Counted from the first letter of the stretch, positions 48,077 to 62,999 are shown. The stretch: DNA of 64,000 nt from Penelope pileata (GCA_013396635.1 WBMW01000795.1:1005158-1069157); one strand, 5' to 3'. Translations and numbers: made by a program. Notes: a model not told the origin generated them from the letters alone.

Positions 48077-50499
48077 CTATTTACAAAGAAAAAAAACACA
48101 GCATGAAAATGTAGCTATCCTCTACAAACAAGTTAGCTCACTTGCTAGCTTGATTTTTAAAAATTAATTGAACATCAAAATTCCTTACAACTCTGTAAAA
48201 AACACATTTTGCATCAGTATCTAACATTATCTGAGGGCATATTCTTCAATCTTCGTATCATCACCTTGAGATCATCTTCTCAAGAACAATAACAGAAGAA
48301 AATGTTTTTACTGTTGTTTCCCCTGTTCCTCTTCCCCCATAAAAGAAACAAAAACATCCAAAAGTTATTTTGTTTTTAAACAACCATGCATCGAATTTTG
48401 TAAACAGAACCATGTTTTCAAGATGAAACTTAGGACAAAATAAAACCTCAGGTCCTAACATATTATCATACAACAGCTAACACAACAATTTTACAGCCAA
48501 CTGCTCCTGCTTTACAGAAAACTACTTGTTTCAATGTAAACTTGTTATTTATTTCCATTTTGTCCAACGTTATCTACCAGTGGCTACTCATGCATCTGTT
48601 CTCACACAGTCCGCATCACCTTGTGCCCCAAGTGTCACCCAGTGCTTGTTCAGCAAAGAGACTTGATGTGGCTGCAAACTGTTTGTGCAGGAACATTTCC
48701 CAGATGTTTTTATCTCTCCTGAGAGAAATGTTAATGGCCTGCCATTAAATCTGCCAACTTATCACTATAGCAACAGGAGTATTTTCCTTCTGGAAGGAGC
48801 CTTAAAACACAGCCCAAGTGAAAAAGATGCTTCAGGGATCCTAACGCTTCTCTAGTACTTCTCTCTAATACATTCACTTCTTGGTTACAGGATACCTAAG
48901 GGAAGCAATTGTATTTTACGCTTTTTTTGTTGATGCAAAAAAATTTGTTACATTCACAATAAGAGATATGGATAGAAAATACAGATAATCAAGGATTCAC
49001 CACAGACATAAGGTTGTGTGACCTCACAGCAGCAGCTTAGGGAAGCACACTTTGTTTTCTTTAAACATTAAATCCGGTTCCCAAGTTTAGAATATCCAGC
49101 ACAAGACTTCTAACAAGGGTCAGCTTTTCAGACCACACGTAACCAACATTTTCCAGTGAATAGTTCAAAAAGATTGTCTTACAAAAGCCTTGTCTATCAC
49201 ACAATATCTGTACACATTTCTTAAATGCTTCCCAAAGTATCACAGCAGCAGGTCCCCTCTGCAGCCAACTCAGTGAGGATGGGTCCTGCTTCTGCAGTGG
49301 TTCCCGTTCACTCAGCCCCACTGATTTCTAAGGCAGTTTGTGGTACTTCACATTCTGCACAGCAAAACAGATTCTACGCGTACGAAGTTTCACAGACCAG
49401 GTGCTGACTACATATGAGAATAACCTACAGGTATTTCTAAGAGATAAAAGTGAATACATCTGTTCAAAGGAAATATTTTGTTTAGATTTGGGAGAATTTC
49501 AGCATGCAAAGGAAGCTCATTTTTGACTCATAAGCCACAAACCTGATCAAAGGCTGCTGTAACAACTGCAAAACGCTACAGTCCCACTGTGTATACAATG
49601 TCTATATTTAACCCTGGTAGAAATCTTTGCAAAGCAGCCCACTGCACTAAAATGGCATAACTTTGTGGTTGAACTTAGGTCCCAATTTGCAAATGAGAGG
49701 TGCCCCTGACTTCTTACACCAGTGACACAACGACCTTCCTGCACATGTGCCTGTCACAGGCTATACCCAAATCATCTGCTCTGACAGGCTGGAACTGGTA
49801 AGCACCCACCAGCAGCTCCATTTCTATCCACACTGCATCAGAGCCTTCCGTTTCACATTCCTAATGTGTTTTGATCACAAACCCCATTCAATAAGTTTTC
49901 TGTAGTATGAATGCATTATCTCAAAACAACTAACCAACCAAAATGCAACTAATGGAAACCCACAACCCTTTTTGGGAGGAAAAAACCCCACAACAGTCTC
50001 AAGAGGTCAACAGTCCTCGTGATGATGCTAACAGCTTCCATCAGTACTTTTCTTTAGGAAAAGAGAACTAAAACAGACCTGATCCACTAGTGACAGGGAA
50101 GAGGAATGCAGGAACAAGTCAGAACTGATCGACTGTAATGACACCAACTCATGCTCCTCACCACAGTGTTTAACCTTGCCCAACTCCTGGGCTGCACAGC
50201 TCACTGGGAGCTTATCACAAAGCCCCATAGCTGTAGATGGACAGAGCCACCAGCCTGCTCCTCAGGCAACAGGCTGGGTGCTGCGTAATTCCAACTCTGT
50301 CCTCGCGACATCCGTCATATTTTCCCAGCTCTGTTATTTCCCACCCTTCCTGGCAAGAGCTGCCACAGAAAAATCAATTTAAGAACATAATTTGTCAAGC
50401 TATTTCCTTTTTCAACCGCTTGGAAGTTTTCTAGTGGTCTTGTTCAATTTTAAAGGACAGTTCTCTTAATCCAACCAAAATTCAGTGTCCTCAGCCTTT

Positions 50500-50945
50500 C
50501 CTCACAGGACACTCAGGTTGCCCAGTGAGGAGAACAGGAAGCCGAGAGGTGACCTCACTGCAGCCCTCTGAGGAGGGGAAGCAGAGGGAGGTGCAGGGCT
50601 CTGCTCCTGGTCACCCATGGCAGGAGGGAACAGCAGAAAGCTGCACCAGAGGAGGTTCAGATGAGTCAGATGAGCACTGTGAAACATTTCTTTACCACAA
50701 GGGTGGTCAAACACTGGAACAGGCTTCCTAGAGAGGTGGTCGATGTCCCGTGCCTGTCAGTGCTCAGGAGGCATCTGGACAGTGCCCTCAATAACGTGAT
50801 GGAGCTTCTGGTTAATCCTGAAGTGGTCAGGCAGTAGGTCCCTAGCTCTGGAGTCCAGAGATAGACTGAATATAGAAGACCTTCTTCCAGAGAAGGACCT
50901 CCAGAAGGTCCCTCCAACTGAACTATACTAGCCTATGTTATGGGA
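50500..50945 (+). mobile_element. CR1 LINE 3' fragment (about 0.45 kb)
   Basis: Typical CR1 wording in order: CACTGCAGCCCTCTGAGGAG, GGGTGGTCAAACACTGGAAC, AGGCTTCCTAGAGAGGTGGT, CAGGAGGCATCTGGACAGTG and the end segment GTCCCTCCAACTGAACTATA. Antisense to NCOA7. The terminal repeat is eroded. Confidence 0.9.
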
Positions 50946-51689
50946 GTGAAAAGGGAGCTGAAGGCCAAGCAAATAAATAAAACCACTCAGTTTGACCACA
51001 ATGTCAGGTTTTGAAACCAAAACAACCTTTCAGACAAAACAATATGCATCTTTTTCAGTAAGCAGAAAACGTATTACTGCAGAAGTTGTTTGTTTTTCAG
51101 TATCACAGTCAAGGGACATACTGTATTTCACCAAGAAAGTTGCTAAGAGAAGGAAGAGGGAGAGAGAAAAAGGGAGGGCTGGAGACAAACAGCTTATCTG
51201 CAAAACCATGTCTGTTTCTGAAGAAATGTCTTACACATCTGCAATTTCATTTAGAAACACACCAGATAAAAGTTTTCAAGCTAATTGGTTCTGACAGGCA
51301 AAACGTCTTCTGTATTTATACAGACGCATCCTTTTACTGCTCCTCAAAGTGTTTTCTGAGCAACAACTGATACTCAATTTTCAAAGTTTTCCAGCAAAAG
51401 TTTTAAACCTGTTACTGTGAACAATGGAAGGCATGGGAGCTTTACTACTAAATCCTGTGAAAACTAGTTTGAAGACACTGAGAGCTGGCTGAAGAGATTT
51501 CTGGCACCCACCATTAGTTTGAACAGGGAGCAAAAACATTTTGCAACACAAAGACCATGCTCGTACCATTTAATAAGGACTAGTGATCTGAAAGGCATAT
51601 AATTTCAGAGCAGGCAGGTGAAACTACCATGTCAGTGGTGCTTCCTTAAGTTCATTGGCAACTGAAGGGTTTTTGTTTTTTTTAGAGTC

Positions 51690-51850
51690 TGGGCACTGAC
51701 TTACAGGAAAAGAGCCAGGAAAGATTTCAAGAAATACCCTAGTTCACCTTCCAGATTCAAGGCGATTTGACTGACTACAAACAGGCTGTGAGCTGGAACT
51801 AGATGATCTTTGAGGTCCCTTCCAAGCCAAGCCATTCTATGATTCTATGA
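51690..51850 (+). mobile_element. CR1 LINE 3' end
   Basis: It ends CTAGATGATCTTTGAGGTCC then CCATTCTATGATTCTATG, the intact CR1 terminus with two ATTCTATG units. The upstream limit is uncertain; only the last 75 bases are unmistakable. Confidence 0.85.
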
Positions 51851-53401
51851 AATAGCAAATAAATATGCATTTTTAGAATAAAACAGACAATTTTTCCCAC
51901 AACACTAACAAGACAGGTGGTTAGTGTAAGAAGAAAACTGGTCAGATAAAAGAGGGGTGATGCTATCTGCAAAGCTTTCATCAGAAGAATATGAGCAATC
52001 AAGAAAGCAATGCATCCCTGATACCAAGAAAATAAAAGAAATAAAAATCTGACAATAACAAATTTTTCTTCCAGAAAACGCAGTTGGTTTCAATTAACAT
52101 TTATTCAACTGGGGGGCCCAACAAATAATTGGATTGGAACTCATTTTGTGTATGCTCAATAAGTAATCACAGACAGAGAGCACTAAGTTCACATAGGATG
52201 CTCTAAAAATGTCACAGGATAATAAATTATAGAGCACAAGAAACTGCATTTTGAAGCAAAAGCATTTATTAAGGTGGCCCTCAAACAAATATATATTTAA
52301 AAAAAAAAAAAAAAGGGAGGAAGGGAAAAGAAATCTCCATCACTTTTCGAAGCGTTTTCCCTTTTGGGAAACTTTCTACAATGTACATCCTCTAAAACAA
52401 GCCCTGCTATCTGACATACAATCAGCATAACATCCTGCAGGGCACAAACAGCTATATAAATCAAATTCATTCTGTTAAAAAACTACGTTCAGAAACCTTA
52501 TAGCATGGCTGTGCTCTCATCCACTCTGATGTAACCTGATGAATAACATCTCAGGCAAAGCAAACTGTTACTGCTTGCAGAGCCAAAGGAAGCTGGCCTG
52601 CTTGCCTGACCATAATGCCTTCACCTGACTTCTTCAATGCAGCTTCTTTCACTTCACAACAGCAAGGAAGACAGTTCACACTCAGTGAGAAATCTCAGTA
52701 AACGGTGACCACCCTGCAAGAAAGCACACTCCACCAAAGGTGCACTGTTTCAGGCTGGTACACGTTTTCAGAAATGAGCAAGCCACAAAGCTGTATGCTT
52801 ACTATTAAAACAGATTAAGGCAAAAGTAAGGGAAGGCATATGTTTTTATGTTAGATTACAACAATTAACAGGAGGGGAGAAAAAACATGATGAAAGTAAC
52901 TCTGAAAAAGCTATCAAGGACAACACACGTGAGTGCAATACACCAAGAAGTGCCCATGCTCTGGTCATACTCGGCCAGCTGTCCAAAATGACAATATACA
53001 CAGCAACCACAGAAACCTCTGATATTCGTAGCGCAGGTCAAAGCTGGAAATTTCCACTTTTATTGAAACTCCAGTTACTAATTTACAACAAACACCAGCT
53101 CCAGGTTTCACACATGGTCAGCCATCAGCAATGCTCAAGAAAGGCACTATGCTCCAAAGAGTAAAGTGCTGTACTGACAGCCCAGACACATCCATTTGCT
53201 TCCTGATACTGCTGATAACTTACCATAACAAGTCCCCCAAGCTGTTTCATTGTCTGTGACATGGAGAAACACATTTGTAGCAATGCTGTTCTGGAATTTT
53301 AAAAAGCTGTACCATCTGATAGAACAGTTCTCAGAATAAATGCAAATATATTACTTTTTCCCAAATCTTCTGCTTGATAGTAGAGAATTTTAAACAACAT
53401 A

Positions 53402-53940
53402 CAAGGGCTCCTCCAAAAGTAATGCCTCTTATTTCATCATGTTGGACCACGATGTCAGAGGCAGATGTTGGTGGTATGGCAGTAGAGGTTGAACCTTCCC
53501 AACAATATTCCATTCCATTTTGTTGCCATTTGACAGATGACAGCACAGGGGCAGTCTGACACAATGGCATCTGACATGGAAGTGCAGATGAAAGAAAGGG
53601 GTGGAATTTAATTCCTCCATGCAAAAAAAAAATTGACATTCATCAGCACTTGCTGAATGTTGATGGAGACTGAACAGTGGATGTGGGCCCAGTGAGGCAA
53701 TGGGTGATGTGTTTCAACAGTGGTGACAGTGGGTCACCTCTGCTGGTGCAGATTGTTACGAGTGCGGCATGCAGGCTGCTGCTCATCACTGGTGAATTTG
53801 CACAGGTAATGGTGGTGACTGTGCTGAAAAACAGAGTTTTGTAGCTGAGGATTTGCTCTATCAAATAGTGCTATTGTGCTCTGTTATCTGTTGTAGTTTC
53901 CATGGAAATAGACAGGAGGCAGTACTTCTGGAGCGACCTA
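53402..53940 (+). mobile_element. Non-autonomous mariner element, Galluhop type
   Basis: The element is about 0.54 kb with imperfect terminal inverted repeats. The left end is AGGGCTCCTCCAAAAGTAAT and the right end, reversed, is AGGTCGCTCCAGAAGTACTG, next to TA dinucleotides as expected for mariner. The interior matches from memory the chicken Galluhop family, including AGAGGTTGAACCTTCC. A decayed frame begins MASDMEVQMKE, resembling the N-terminal DNA-binding part of a mariner transposase. The catalytic part is absent, so this is an internal-deletion derivative unable to move by itself. Confidence 0.82.
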
Positions 53941-56900
53941 AGTACTTAAGCTCTCTTATGTTAATGTTAGGGGGAGGAAATCATTGCTTCCCAGGGTAAA
54001 ACTTGAGAGTCTTGAGCTCTCAAAGTTTCCATTTTCTTAAATTTAGGAATAAACTGTTCCCACACAGCTTAATAAACTCTACTTTCAAAGGCATAAAGTA
54101 ACCCCATCTTTCTGTTTACTTACCAAAAGAGGTTATGATGTATTCAGCACTCCATTACCACGACAACAATTTAATGAAATCCTTTCCATAGGGAAAGGAT
54201 TTTGGAAAGCTGTTTTAGTTTGATTTAGGCATCTATTTAATTCCTTCTTTTAATAACCTCAGTTACTGCAGGCTCTAGCAGAACAGCTTTAGGCAGAAGG
54301 TAAAATGAAGAAATCTCTCCCTTAAGAGTTACCCTTAACTTTGCCTTAAATGTATTAAACAGGCTTCCTCAATTAAACCCACACCACAAACCTATCTTGT
54401 CACAAATTCCAACTTGACTCTTAACCACAACCCCATCCTCCTCTTTTCTTTTTCTAACAAGGCCAGATACTTCTCTTACCATAGTGCTCGTTAATCATCC
54501 CCAGTTGCTCCTAGGCATGCAACAAATTCCTCCCAAACTGGCTCAGCAAGACACTTTTTCTCCATTTGAGCCCCTTGCCAAGGAGGAATGGCCTTGACTC
54601 GTGCCCTCCAGCTGGCGCTCACAGCTCCAGCCACTCCTTGCCTTCACTGCCAGCTTGCTGAGCCACTGCTTCCACTGACACTCACCTCTCAGAACTGCAA
54701 AAAACCACAACTGTAGTTACGTGCCTGTTACATTCCCTGTAGGTACAGGGAACCTGCACGGCTTCTGCACAGGACAGTCACACCGTACAGAACTATCAGG
54801 ATTATTTGATAAGTACAAGCACAAGGTAATCAGGATGGCTGAAATACGTTTCAATTTCTCCTCAAAACATTGATAAACTCCTCCCTCTGTGCCTCAGTTA
54901 AACAATAAACTCAACTTCCTTGAGACAAAAAGGAAGGTCCTTTGAAATTATTAACTGATTTAAATAGGGAAATTCAGTGCAAGAATTGAGAATGTCCCAA
55001 AAGAAGGAAGAGGAAGACAAGATACAAGGGGACTTACAGGGATGTGTACTACTCAATACAGTCATCTCTATTATCCCCTTTATCAGATCAGGTATGTGCC
55101 AAACTTTCCTGAACGTACAAAGCTAGTTTTTATTTTGATTAAACTGACTGAAAACTCAGAAGGAAACTTAATGCTCAGTGACTAAAACAGCAATAAACAT
55201 TTACAAATGAAGCAATAAAATAGCAAATGAATGTCAACGGTCAGTTAAAGCAAAAATCCATGGGAAAGAATTTTAATGCAACACACAATGTCACAATAAC
55301 ATAGCTAGAACCCAACTTCAGAAGAAAAAGAATGATATTTTAGCATTTTATATATGACATGTATTGAGAGCACCAGGTTAAATTGTTTGAAGTAATACTG
55401 CTGGATAAAATGAAAAGCAGCTAAAAATAAATAGCTTAGCATGCTGTTTTTGCTAGAGATATAAACAGGTACAAAAAGTAACTGTGAAAACTCATCATGG
55501 CAGGGTCTATGAAGGGATAAGAACACAGGAACAGGGATACAGCTTTTCCTCAGCGTGTACCAATACAGCAAACTGCTAGAAGTCTGTGTACTTGCAGGCA
55601 CGCTTGTGAAGAATCCCTGCACACACACAGCACTGAGATTTGTTGCCCTCTCACTGTTCTTTCTTAAGTGTCCTCAACCAGCCACTGTCAGAGATAAAGC
55701 ACAGCGAGTGTACTGATAAGCAGTAAGAGGTACAGCAAGCCGCCAGGCTTCAGGATGGGCACTGTACAATTCAAGGAAAAAGAGATCCAGCTCAAGAAAG
55801 ATTTTGAGCTACTTCTGTTATCCAAAGACGACTCTGTCCACTGTTGTTTCTGTTCCCAAGAGTTGTCCTCATTCTCACACACAAGCATTTGTTGCAGCTT
55901 CATAGGGACCAGATCTGGAAAACAGATTATCTAAGTAAAAAAGATAACTTCTCAAAAATCAGATCAATTCCCCGTTATATATGGTTATCCTAACATCTGT
56001 ATCAACACAAAGGAAGAGGCAAAAAGAAGAGACAAGGCTGCTCCTTGAAGCAGCAGTGCCAGTTCAAAGGCACTTCACCTAGACTGCAGGGCTCATCGAA
56101 CTAGAGCTTTGCTTGTTCCTTGCAACATCGCGCTGGGATCAACAAAGAGGAAGCCAGAAACCAAACCAATCACAGGCTACATGGTATTCAACAGAACTCT
56201 GGACAGGAACACTGAAGTAGTTGGGGTAGTTTCTTCCCACTTACCCAGAAAAGGCACTTTGATGATGAGAGATTCATTAGAGTTTGAGTTGTGAGAGCTG
56301 GGAGCAGTGTAGCTTTCTGTGCTGCAGAAACAAAGGCAACAGTGACAGTGGTTCCCCTGCAGCAGTGGGGAAGAGAAGAACATACTTTTCTTAACACCGA
56401 GCAATCAACTTGATAAATGAAGTCATCTGGTTGACTTTGCCAGCGAGGTAAGGGAGATCAGAAGGTAACCATGGCCAGAAAGTCAGCGACCAAAGTCAAA
56501 AGTTTTATTTATTTATTTAAATGATCCTAAAAGGTTCTAAAGAGGGAGGACACAGATTTAAAGCACCTGTATTTGCATTAACTTTTGCTTTTATTTAAAG
56601 AATTACTTTGAAAGTCACCATTTAAACGTCAAGGCTATCTGGATCATTGCACCATTCTGTATGGCATAAATGCCATGACACTGAAATTATCCAAGTGACA
56701 CCACGTGATATATTTGTTAGGAATTCTGATAAAAACATCTTTGGAGCTCATAAGAGATGCTGTGCACATGCTTACAAATAGGTTGCAAACTCCCCTGTTC
56801 AGAAAGAAATTTACAGCAGGAAGCACTGTGACACAAATGGAGAAAGGTTCTATTTAAAGTATTTCAGGTTAGTTATTAAAAACACATCTCAGCTAACACA

Positions 56901-57749
56901 CTGTGTCTCAGTTCTGTGTTTGCAATCATTGTCCCCGAACAACCTGCAACCTATTTAACAGGTTGAAGAGTTTAATTGGCTTCCTGAAAAGAATTCCAAT
57001 TGACAATCAGCACAGGAGAGGAGATGTGCAAGTATATGGTAGATCCTGGTATATGGATTAAAGTACACAGAAATACCCAGCAATGCTGATAATGAGTGGG
57101 GAAAAAAGAGGAATCTATAGCCTTAGTGTTTGGAATAATGAGTGATAATTTTCCTTACAATGGATTTTTCATAAGTGAGAATGATAACTACACACACCTT
57201 CCGAGGTGTTTTCATCAATGCTTCTATACAAAGTAACACGGCAACACCTTTTGGATCAAAAGATCATAAACCATAAGCAAAAAGATGACAAGACAGGGTA
57301 GGACTTGCCTGCACAGGACAGTTACATGACTGCTGTGTATCAATGCAACTTTTCATACAGATATATCTTAATCTGAACAGAGTATTTGGCATGGTCTGAT
57401 GTTCAGCAGCCACACCATTGTGCAAGTGTAGTAGGTCCTCCATTTCATTTATACTTGCAAAAGTCTAAGTGTGTGTTAATTACTGCGTCTTAAAATTTCT
57501 ATGTAGTTCTTATATCACAGTAATAAATTAATTGTGCTTTCATTTGTAACTGAAAATTAGTTTGGATTTACCACAAGGGAAAAACAGCAAAAAGTAGATC
57601 TTGAGCACTGTCAGCACAAAGCAAAACGGGGCAACAGGAGGACACAAGAGGTTGTGTTCCACGTTCTCCAGACTCCACAAGTCCAAAGGGATACTACAGG
57701 AAGACACTGACCTACAGCAACAGCTGGAGGAAAACAGAAGGTTGAGGTG

Positions 57750-58100
57750 TTCTTGAATTGGATCGTACAGGGCAGCCCTCACAGGCCATGGAGAGGCCCA
57801 GCTCCTGGCAGCAACCGCACACCCCCAGGCCGCGGCAAGGCCACAGCATGGATAAGGTGCAGCGTCAAGTGCTGCCTCCTCCTCACAGAAGCGAGCAGGA
57901 CAGCTATCTTCAGCCCTGCGGCCTTCAAAGACAACAGCCTCTGAGCAGATCGGGCTGGCAGGAACCAGATAAGGCAGGTGCTCTGTAATATCCCTTTGCC
58001 TTGCCCTGTCCTAAGCACAGGGCAGGGAGACAGGACATGCTCCCGCCACCCTGTCTTCAGCTCTGTTCCCACCGGCGACTTCCACTGTCCTGTAAGCCCA
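57750..58100. other. GC-rich patch in the upstream intron
   Basis: Around ten CpG sites lie within about 330 bases of otherwise AT-rich intron. Open frames on both strands here have no recognisable domain. It could be a regulatory element or an upstream alternative promoter; nothing in the sequence decides. Confidence 0.3.
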
Positions 58101-61100
58101 ACAGTACAACCCTTCACATGCATGGCTCAAATGCATCACTTCATGTGACAAGATTCATCATCTGCAGTTTTAAGGCACTCAAGATTGTCAAAAAAATGGG
58201 GGTTTGGCAACATGTCTAACACAGAACACTTCTATAACACCAAATCCCCTTCTCAGTCTTGGGGAAGCAGCTATTCACAACACCCGCTGTGTTCCAGGAG
58301 CCTCTTCTTTCTAACACAGATCCTGGGCACACAGATAAATCTTTTGCTTCAGGAGATCTTATTTTTGAAGATCATCTGATTGAAATAGCTGATAAACGCC
58401 TCAAGACCACGTATTTACTGGAGCATCATTAAAAGCAAAAATCCAGCAGCTGATAGAAACACAACGTTGTGTGAAAAGCATCAAATATAATTTGAGTTTA
58501 CCAGTGACTGGCTAGATGCTAAGTTTAAGATCACTGAAGAAAAAACAGACACTCCGGAAAAACAGTGGTAAACACTCAGAGTTAATATCAGTAGATTAAG
58601 TACTATGCAAGACACATTCTCCCTGCCCAAGAGACTGCACCCAGTATTTTCCTGTCAGGAAGCATTAAGACACCCAGAGAGCTAGCTAGCTGATTTATGG
58701 CTCATTCGCATTACAAAGGTTTTCCAGCATTAGGGCAATTCTCTCCCTCCCATCAAATTCCTAACCAATTCTGTTGCTCTCTGGGCAAGAAATGCCAGCA
58801 ACCTTTCCTGAAGAGGCTTGTTCAGCATCTTAGCGAACCAGGGTTTCTTCTAAGGAAATTCTGACATATCTCAAGATGCTGACTGATTCTTCTCAAAATA
58901 CTGTACACACCCCACCTGGTGCCTAGCAGGAGAGCACAGCAGGGCTGCCTTCACAAGTTGGTAGGACAGCTGGGATTTCCTACAACACAAGCAAGAGATG
59001 ATTAAGAGCACCACCAAAAAAATCAGTACCACCAGGTGCCTCACTAGATACATGCCTCTGTGTCACGTAAACATCAGTGTGGCCTCTCCTCAAAGGGGCA
59101 TTACCCCCAGCAGCTCCCAGCTGGCCACAGGAGACCTGGCAAAACCAGAAGGCTCAACGGGACCACCTCTTCTGGTGGCAGCTTGAGCTCAGCGTGGGCT
59201 TAAGGTGACTGTGGAACCACAGACCTGCCAGGTATTAGTGCTAGATTTCTACCAGCTTTTAGCTAGGCTTAATCACTGGGATTAAGGAGAATTGTGTACA
59301 GCAGGTCCTAAGAGCATAAGAGAACGTCCTTCTTGAAGGACAAGGCCACACATGTGGCACTACTGAAACACAGCACAGTATAAGCAGGTAATTACATCGA
59401 TTTCCTACACACACTGGTAAAAAGCCTAAATCTCACCTATCCAGAAGGCTATCTTTTGAAGGTCTCACGTTGTTATAGCCTTTAGGATGCCACATCCTTA
59501 AGTCTCTCCAAGAGCAAAGCGGTGAGCTGCAGGCTGTGCCTGAGGCCTCCTATATGCTCCCCAGGCACTGCAGGCTGGCTGCAGGCAGTGCGGGAAGGGG
59601 AGGAGAGGAAGACAAAATACTGTGTGAATAGCAACTCTTATCAAAACCGTACAGACTCCTACATCAAAAGGTCTATCACATAACTATTTATGTTCTAAAA
59701 AAGCAGACTAAATCAGTTTCTTTTCTTAATACAACTTTTTTTTCTTTTTTTTTTTTAAATAATTTATTTTCAAAAGCTGGTAAGAGACACACAAAGGTCC
59801 CTTTGGGAAAAGCAAATATAAGGTCATTGTATACTTGCTGCCTAACAAACCAGCTGCATAAAGATATTGCAGTGAAAATTCTAAAATTGTTGCTGTAAGA
59901 CAGCGTGTTTTAAGATTAAATAAACACAATCTCTTGTCTTTATACAGAACCCACACTATTACTCAGTTTCATATCAAATGCAGAAGGAAATAAATGAACA
60001 GCTTAGGAGATAACTATGTTTCCAATCTCACGCAAGCTTTGCATCTCTATAAATAGCATTTCTTGTATTGGAAAATTTTGAAAAAAAAAAGTTTCAGGGC
60101 CCCATGAGATAATTTCACTAAACTCTGTTAGCCAATAACAAAGCTCCTCTTTGATCATAGATGACTCTATTACTCTTGAGGACAAAAGCATTGCAAGGAA
60201 CCACAACTGCACAAACCACTGTCTTATTTATACTTGCAAGAGGAAGAACTCAAATTGAGAATAATTCGTTGATTCATAGGCTAAGTAGAGGGCGACAATT
60301 AAGGCTGCTCTTCTGCTGACTCTCACCCCGCATCACAGAATTATAAGACTGTTAATATAAAACCTCCAAGTTCAGAACACAACAGCAAGGTGGGGTGGGA
60401 CATTTTTGCCCTGCAAGCTACCACATTCTACAACATACTTCAGAAAAGGTAGGCTCAAATTTCCCAATTCTCATTTTTGAGGTTTATATCTATGATACAG
60501 AGAAGACCTTCATGTATTTTTATATATACAGTAATAAGTATACGAGCAGTGTACAGCAATGTCTCCCAAGCATCAAAGGGATCTCACCAACCTCCCAAAG
60601 GATTCAAGATCCTCTCCTGCTGCTGTCTGTGGAATTCTAGGCATTCTTCGATGTCTGAAAACTGGAGCGGTTGCAGAAGACTGCTGAAATACTAACCTAC
60701 ACAGCAGCAGGCAGAAAGTCTGCTAAAAACATCAAAACCCCGACATTAAGTATGAAGAAGACAGAGCAATACTGTATGCTTCAGAACATTATTTTTATGG
60801 CTTCTCTCAGCAACCAACATAGTAAACGAACTATCCCACACACATACCTCTAAATAACAGAGCAAATAATATGCTTGCAACTACAAATCTGAAGGAATGA
60901 TATCTTCTCGTTTTCTTTGAAAATACAATGCCTCATGCATGTACATTATTGGTCAAAACAATGGGTGTAAAATTCAATACAGTTGTTACTTTCAGTAACA
61001 GGATTATGAGGTAATGTTTATATGTCTGGTAGCAGAGCTAAGAAATTTCCCTTATTCAGATGAGCTGAAATGAAGTATTGTTTCCTGAAGTCATTTAGAA

Positions 61101-62999
61101 AGAAGAGAAAAAAAAAAAGCATCTCCGGGATCTTGGCTTGAATAGTCTTTCCACCCATGATAAATCTCTATGATGGTTTGTTTTAAGAACAATGTGAGGA
61201 AACTTTTCCTTCTAAAAGCAAAAAATAAATTACGGGTGCTACAGGAAACCTGAATAAACAGCAACACTTCAGCTCAACAGAGCAAGGATTGCGAGGAGAT
61301 TATTGCAGGCAAAGTAGTAATCTGAGGAGCACCCAACATTTGAAGACTGACACGTGGATATAATGAGTCTGGCCAACAAGAAAAGCACCTGAAATTAAAA
61401 AGTCTACGAAAAAGTCTCAAGTGTAGTGGATGCTCTCAAGAAAGTACGGTTCTGTATTTATTACTTCTTTGGGTTTCCCTCCTTCCTAGCTACCAACGAC
61501 ATCCTCTAATTCCATACATTCCTTCTGCGCTTGTCATATTTTTCTCATTTCACCATTTCTCTATGTCTTATTGAGACACGGAAATGAAAAAGGAGAAATA
61601 TGATGTACACAAATACTGGACATGGGAATAAAATAGAATAAACCCAGACAAATTCCCAATGGGGAAGCTTATAAATCCATTTGTTTGCAATATGCAGCAA
61701 ACTGACACAAGCAGTGACCACACTGCATCAGAGCAAGGGTCCGTGCAAGGCAGCACCCTGCCTCCAGCAGCAGCTGAAGCCAGGACCAGGGAATGACTGC
61801 ACAGTAAGACAAATACATGCAACTCCTTCTCCAGCTTATCTTTCCAGACTCTTGCTGTTTACAGCTCAGCAGCTATGTATTAATGATTCCTACTGTAAAT
61901 AACTGTAAATGTTTATAAGTTAAGCTGAGGTTAGGTTGTAAACAACTAACACTATTGGAATGCTGCACGTGATCTGCTATTTTCATTCCTTTTAGGTATT
62001 AAAAATAACTAGGGGAAGAGAAAAGCTGCAAATTAGAACCTGACAACAAGTAGATGATAACTGTACTCACTACTGACATTTATAATCTTTGTAAACCTGG
62101 GTTTTAATGTACAAATCTTACTTTGCATGAATGCAAATTTAGGTATCTAAACCAAGAATCAAAATGAAATTAAAATGTTGTGAACTCCACTATTTTCCTT
62201 AATATTCACATCATGAGGCAACATGAGGTAAGTAACAGGTTACATGAACAGCTTCAGGCCCTGACTGAGTATTAGCAATCTGGAGCTAAACAGAGTCTCT
62301 GCCTGCTCAGATGGACTTTGGAGCACGTCCCAGAGATTTACATAGGTTTTTTTTTGGTTTTTTTTTAAACAGAAGACCGATGCTAACAAGACAAATGTAA
62401 AATCAGACATAAAAGCACACAATTTCCAGTTGAGAATATTTTTCCTAATAGAAGTGTTTTATCTTCCACTTCAGAAAACTGTTTCTCAGTGGTAACCAAG
62501 AAATTGGGAACTAAAATTAATAATCCCCCCTGGAAACTACATAAAAATAAAATCATTAAACATAAATAACCATTTTAAGGTACCTCTCTATGCACCATTC
62601 TTCAGATTAAGGTCACCACAAATTGGAGATATAACTATTAATAAAATTAACACAAGCAACTTTGCCTACTTCTTGAAAAACAACTTCCCCCCCTCAAATA
62701 AAGCATTTATTTGTTGTTCTCTGTTAAGGAAGCTGTTGAGAGCTACTTGACACAGCAATGACAGATCATATAAGGCATGAAAAACGCTAACTCACAACAA
62801 GGAAGGCTAAGAAATACAGAAAATTTAAAACCAGGGAAGCCTATTTTGTCATTTGTTCAGAAAGCATCCCAAATTCTTCCCTCGCGATTTCTCATCTCCT
62901 AGAACTTCTTGTCCAAATACACACCGTAACACAGAGCTGCACGTGCAAAGCAACTCTAGCTTCCAACTGTACATTCAGTCTTCCAGATTATTATGATGG

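Noticed and set aside
48077..48099. In-frame ATG giving MFFFFVNS before the NCOA7 basic exon
   Set aside because: It lies in the T-rich tract and AG acceptor of the preceding intron; human NCOA7 is spliced here from an upstream coding exon.
60333..60385. CATCACAGAATTATAAGACTG as a CR1 3' end
   Set aside because: Only the first dozen bases resemble CR1; the rest does not continue the expected sequence.
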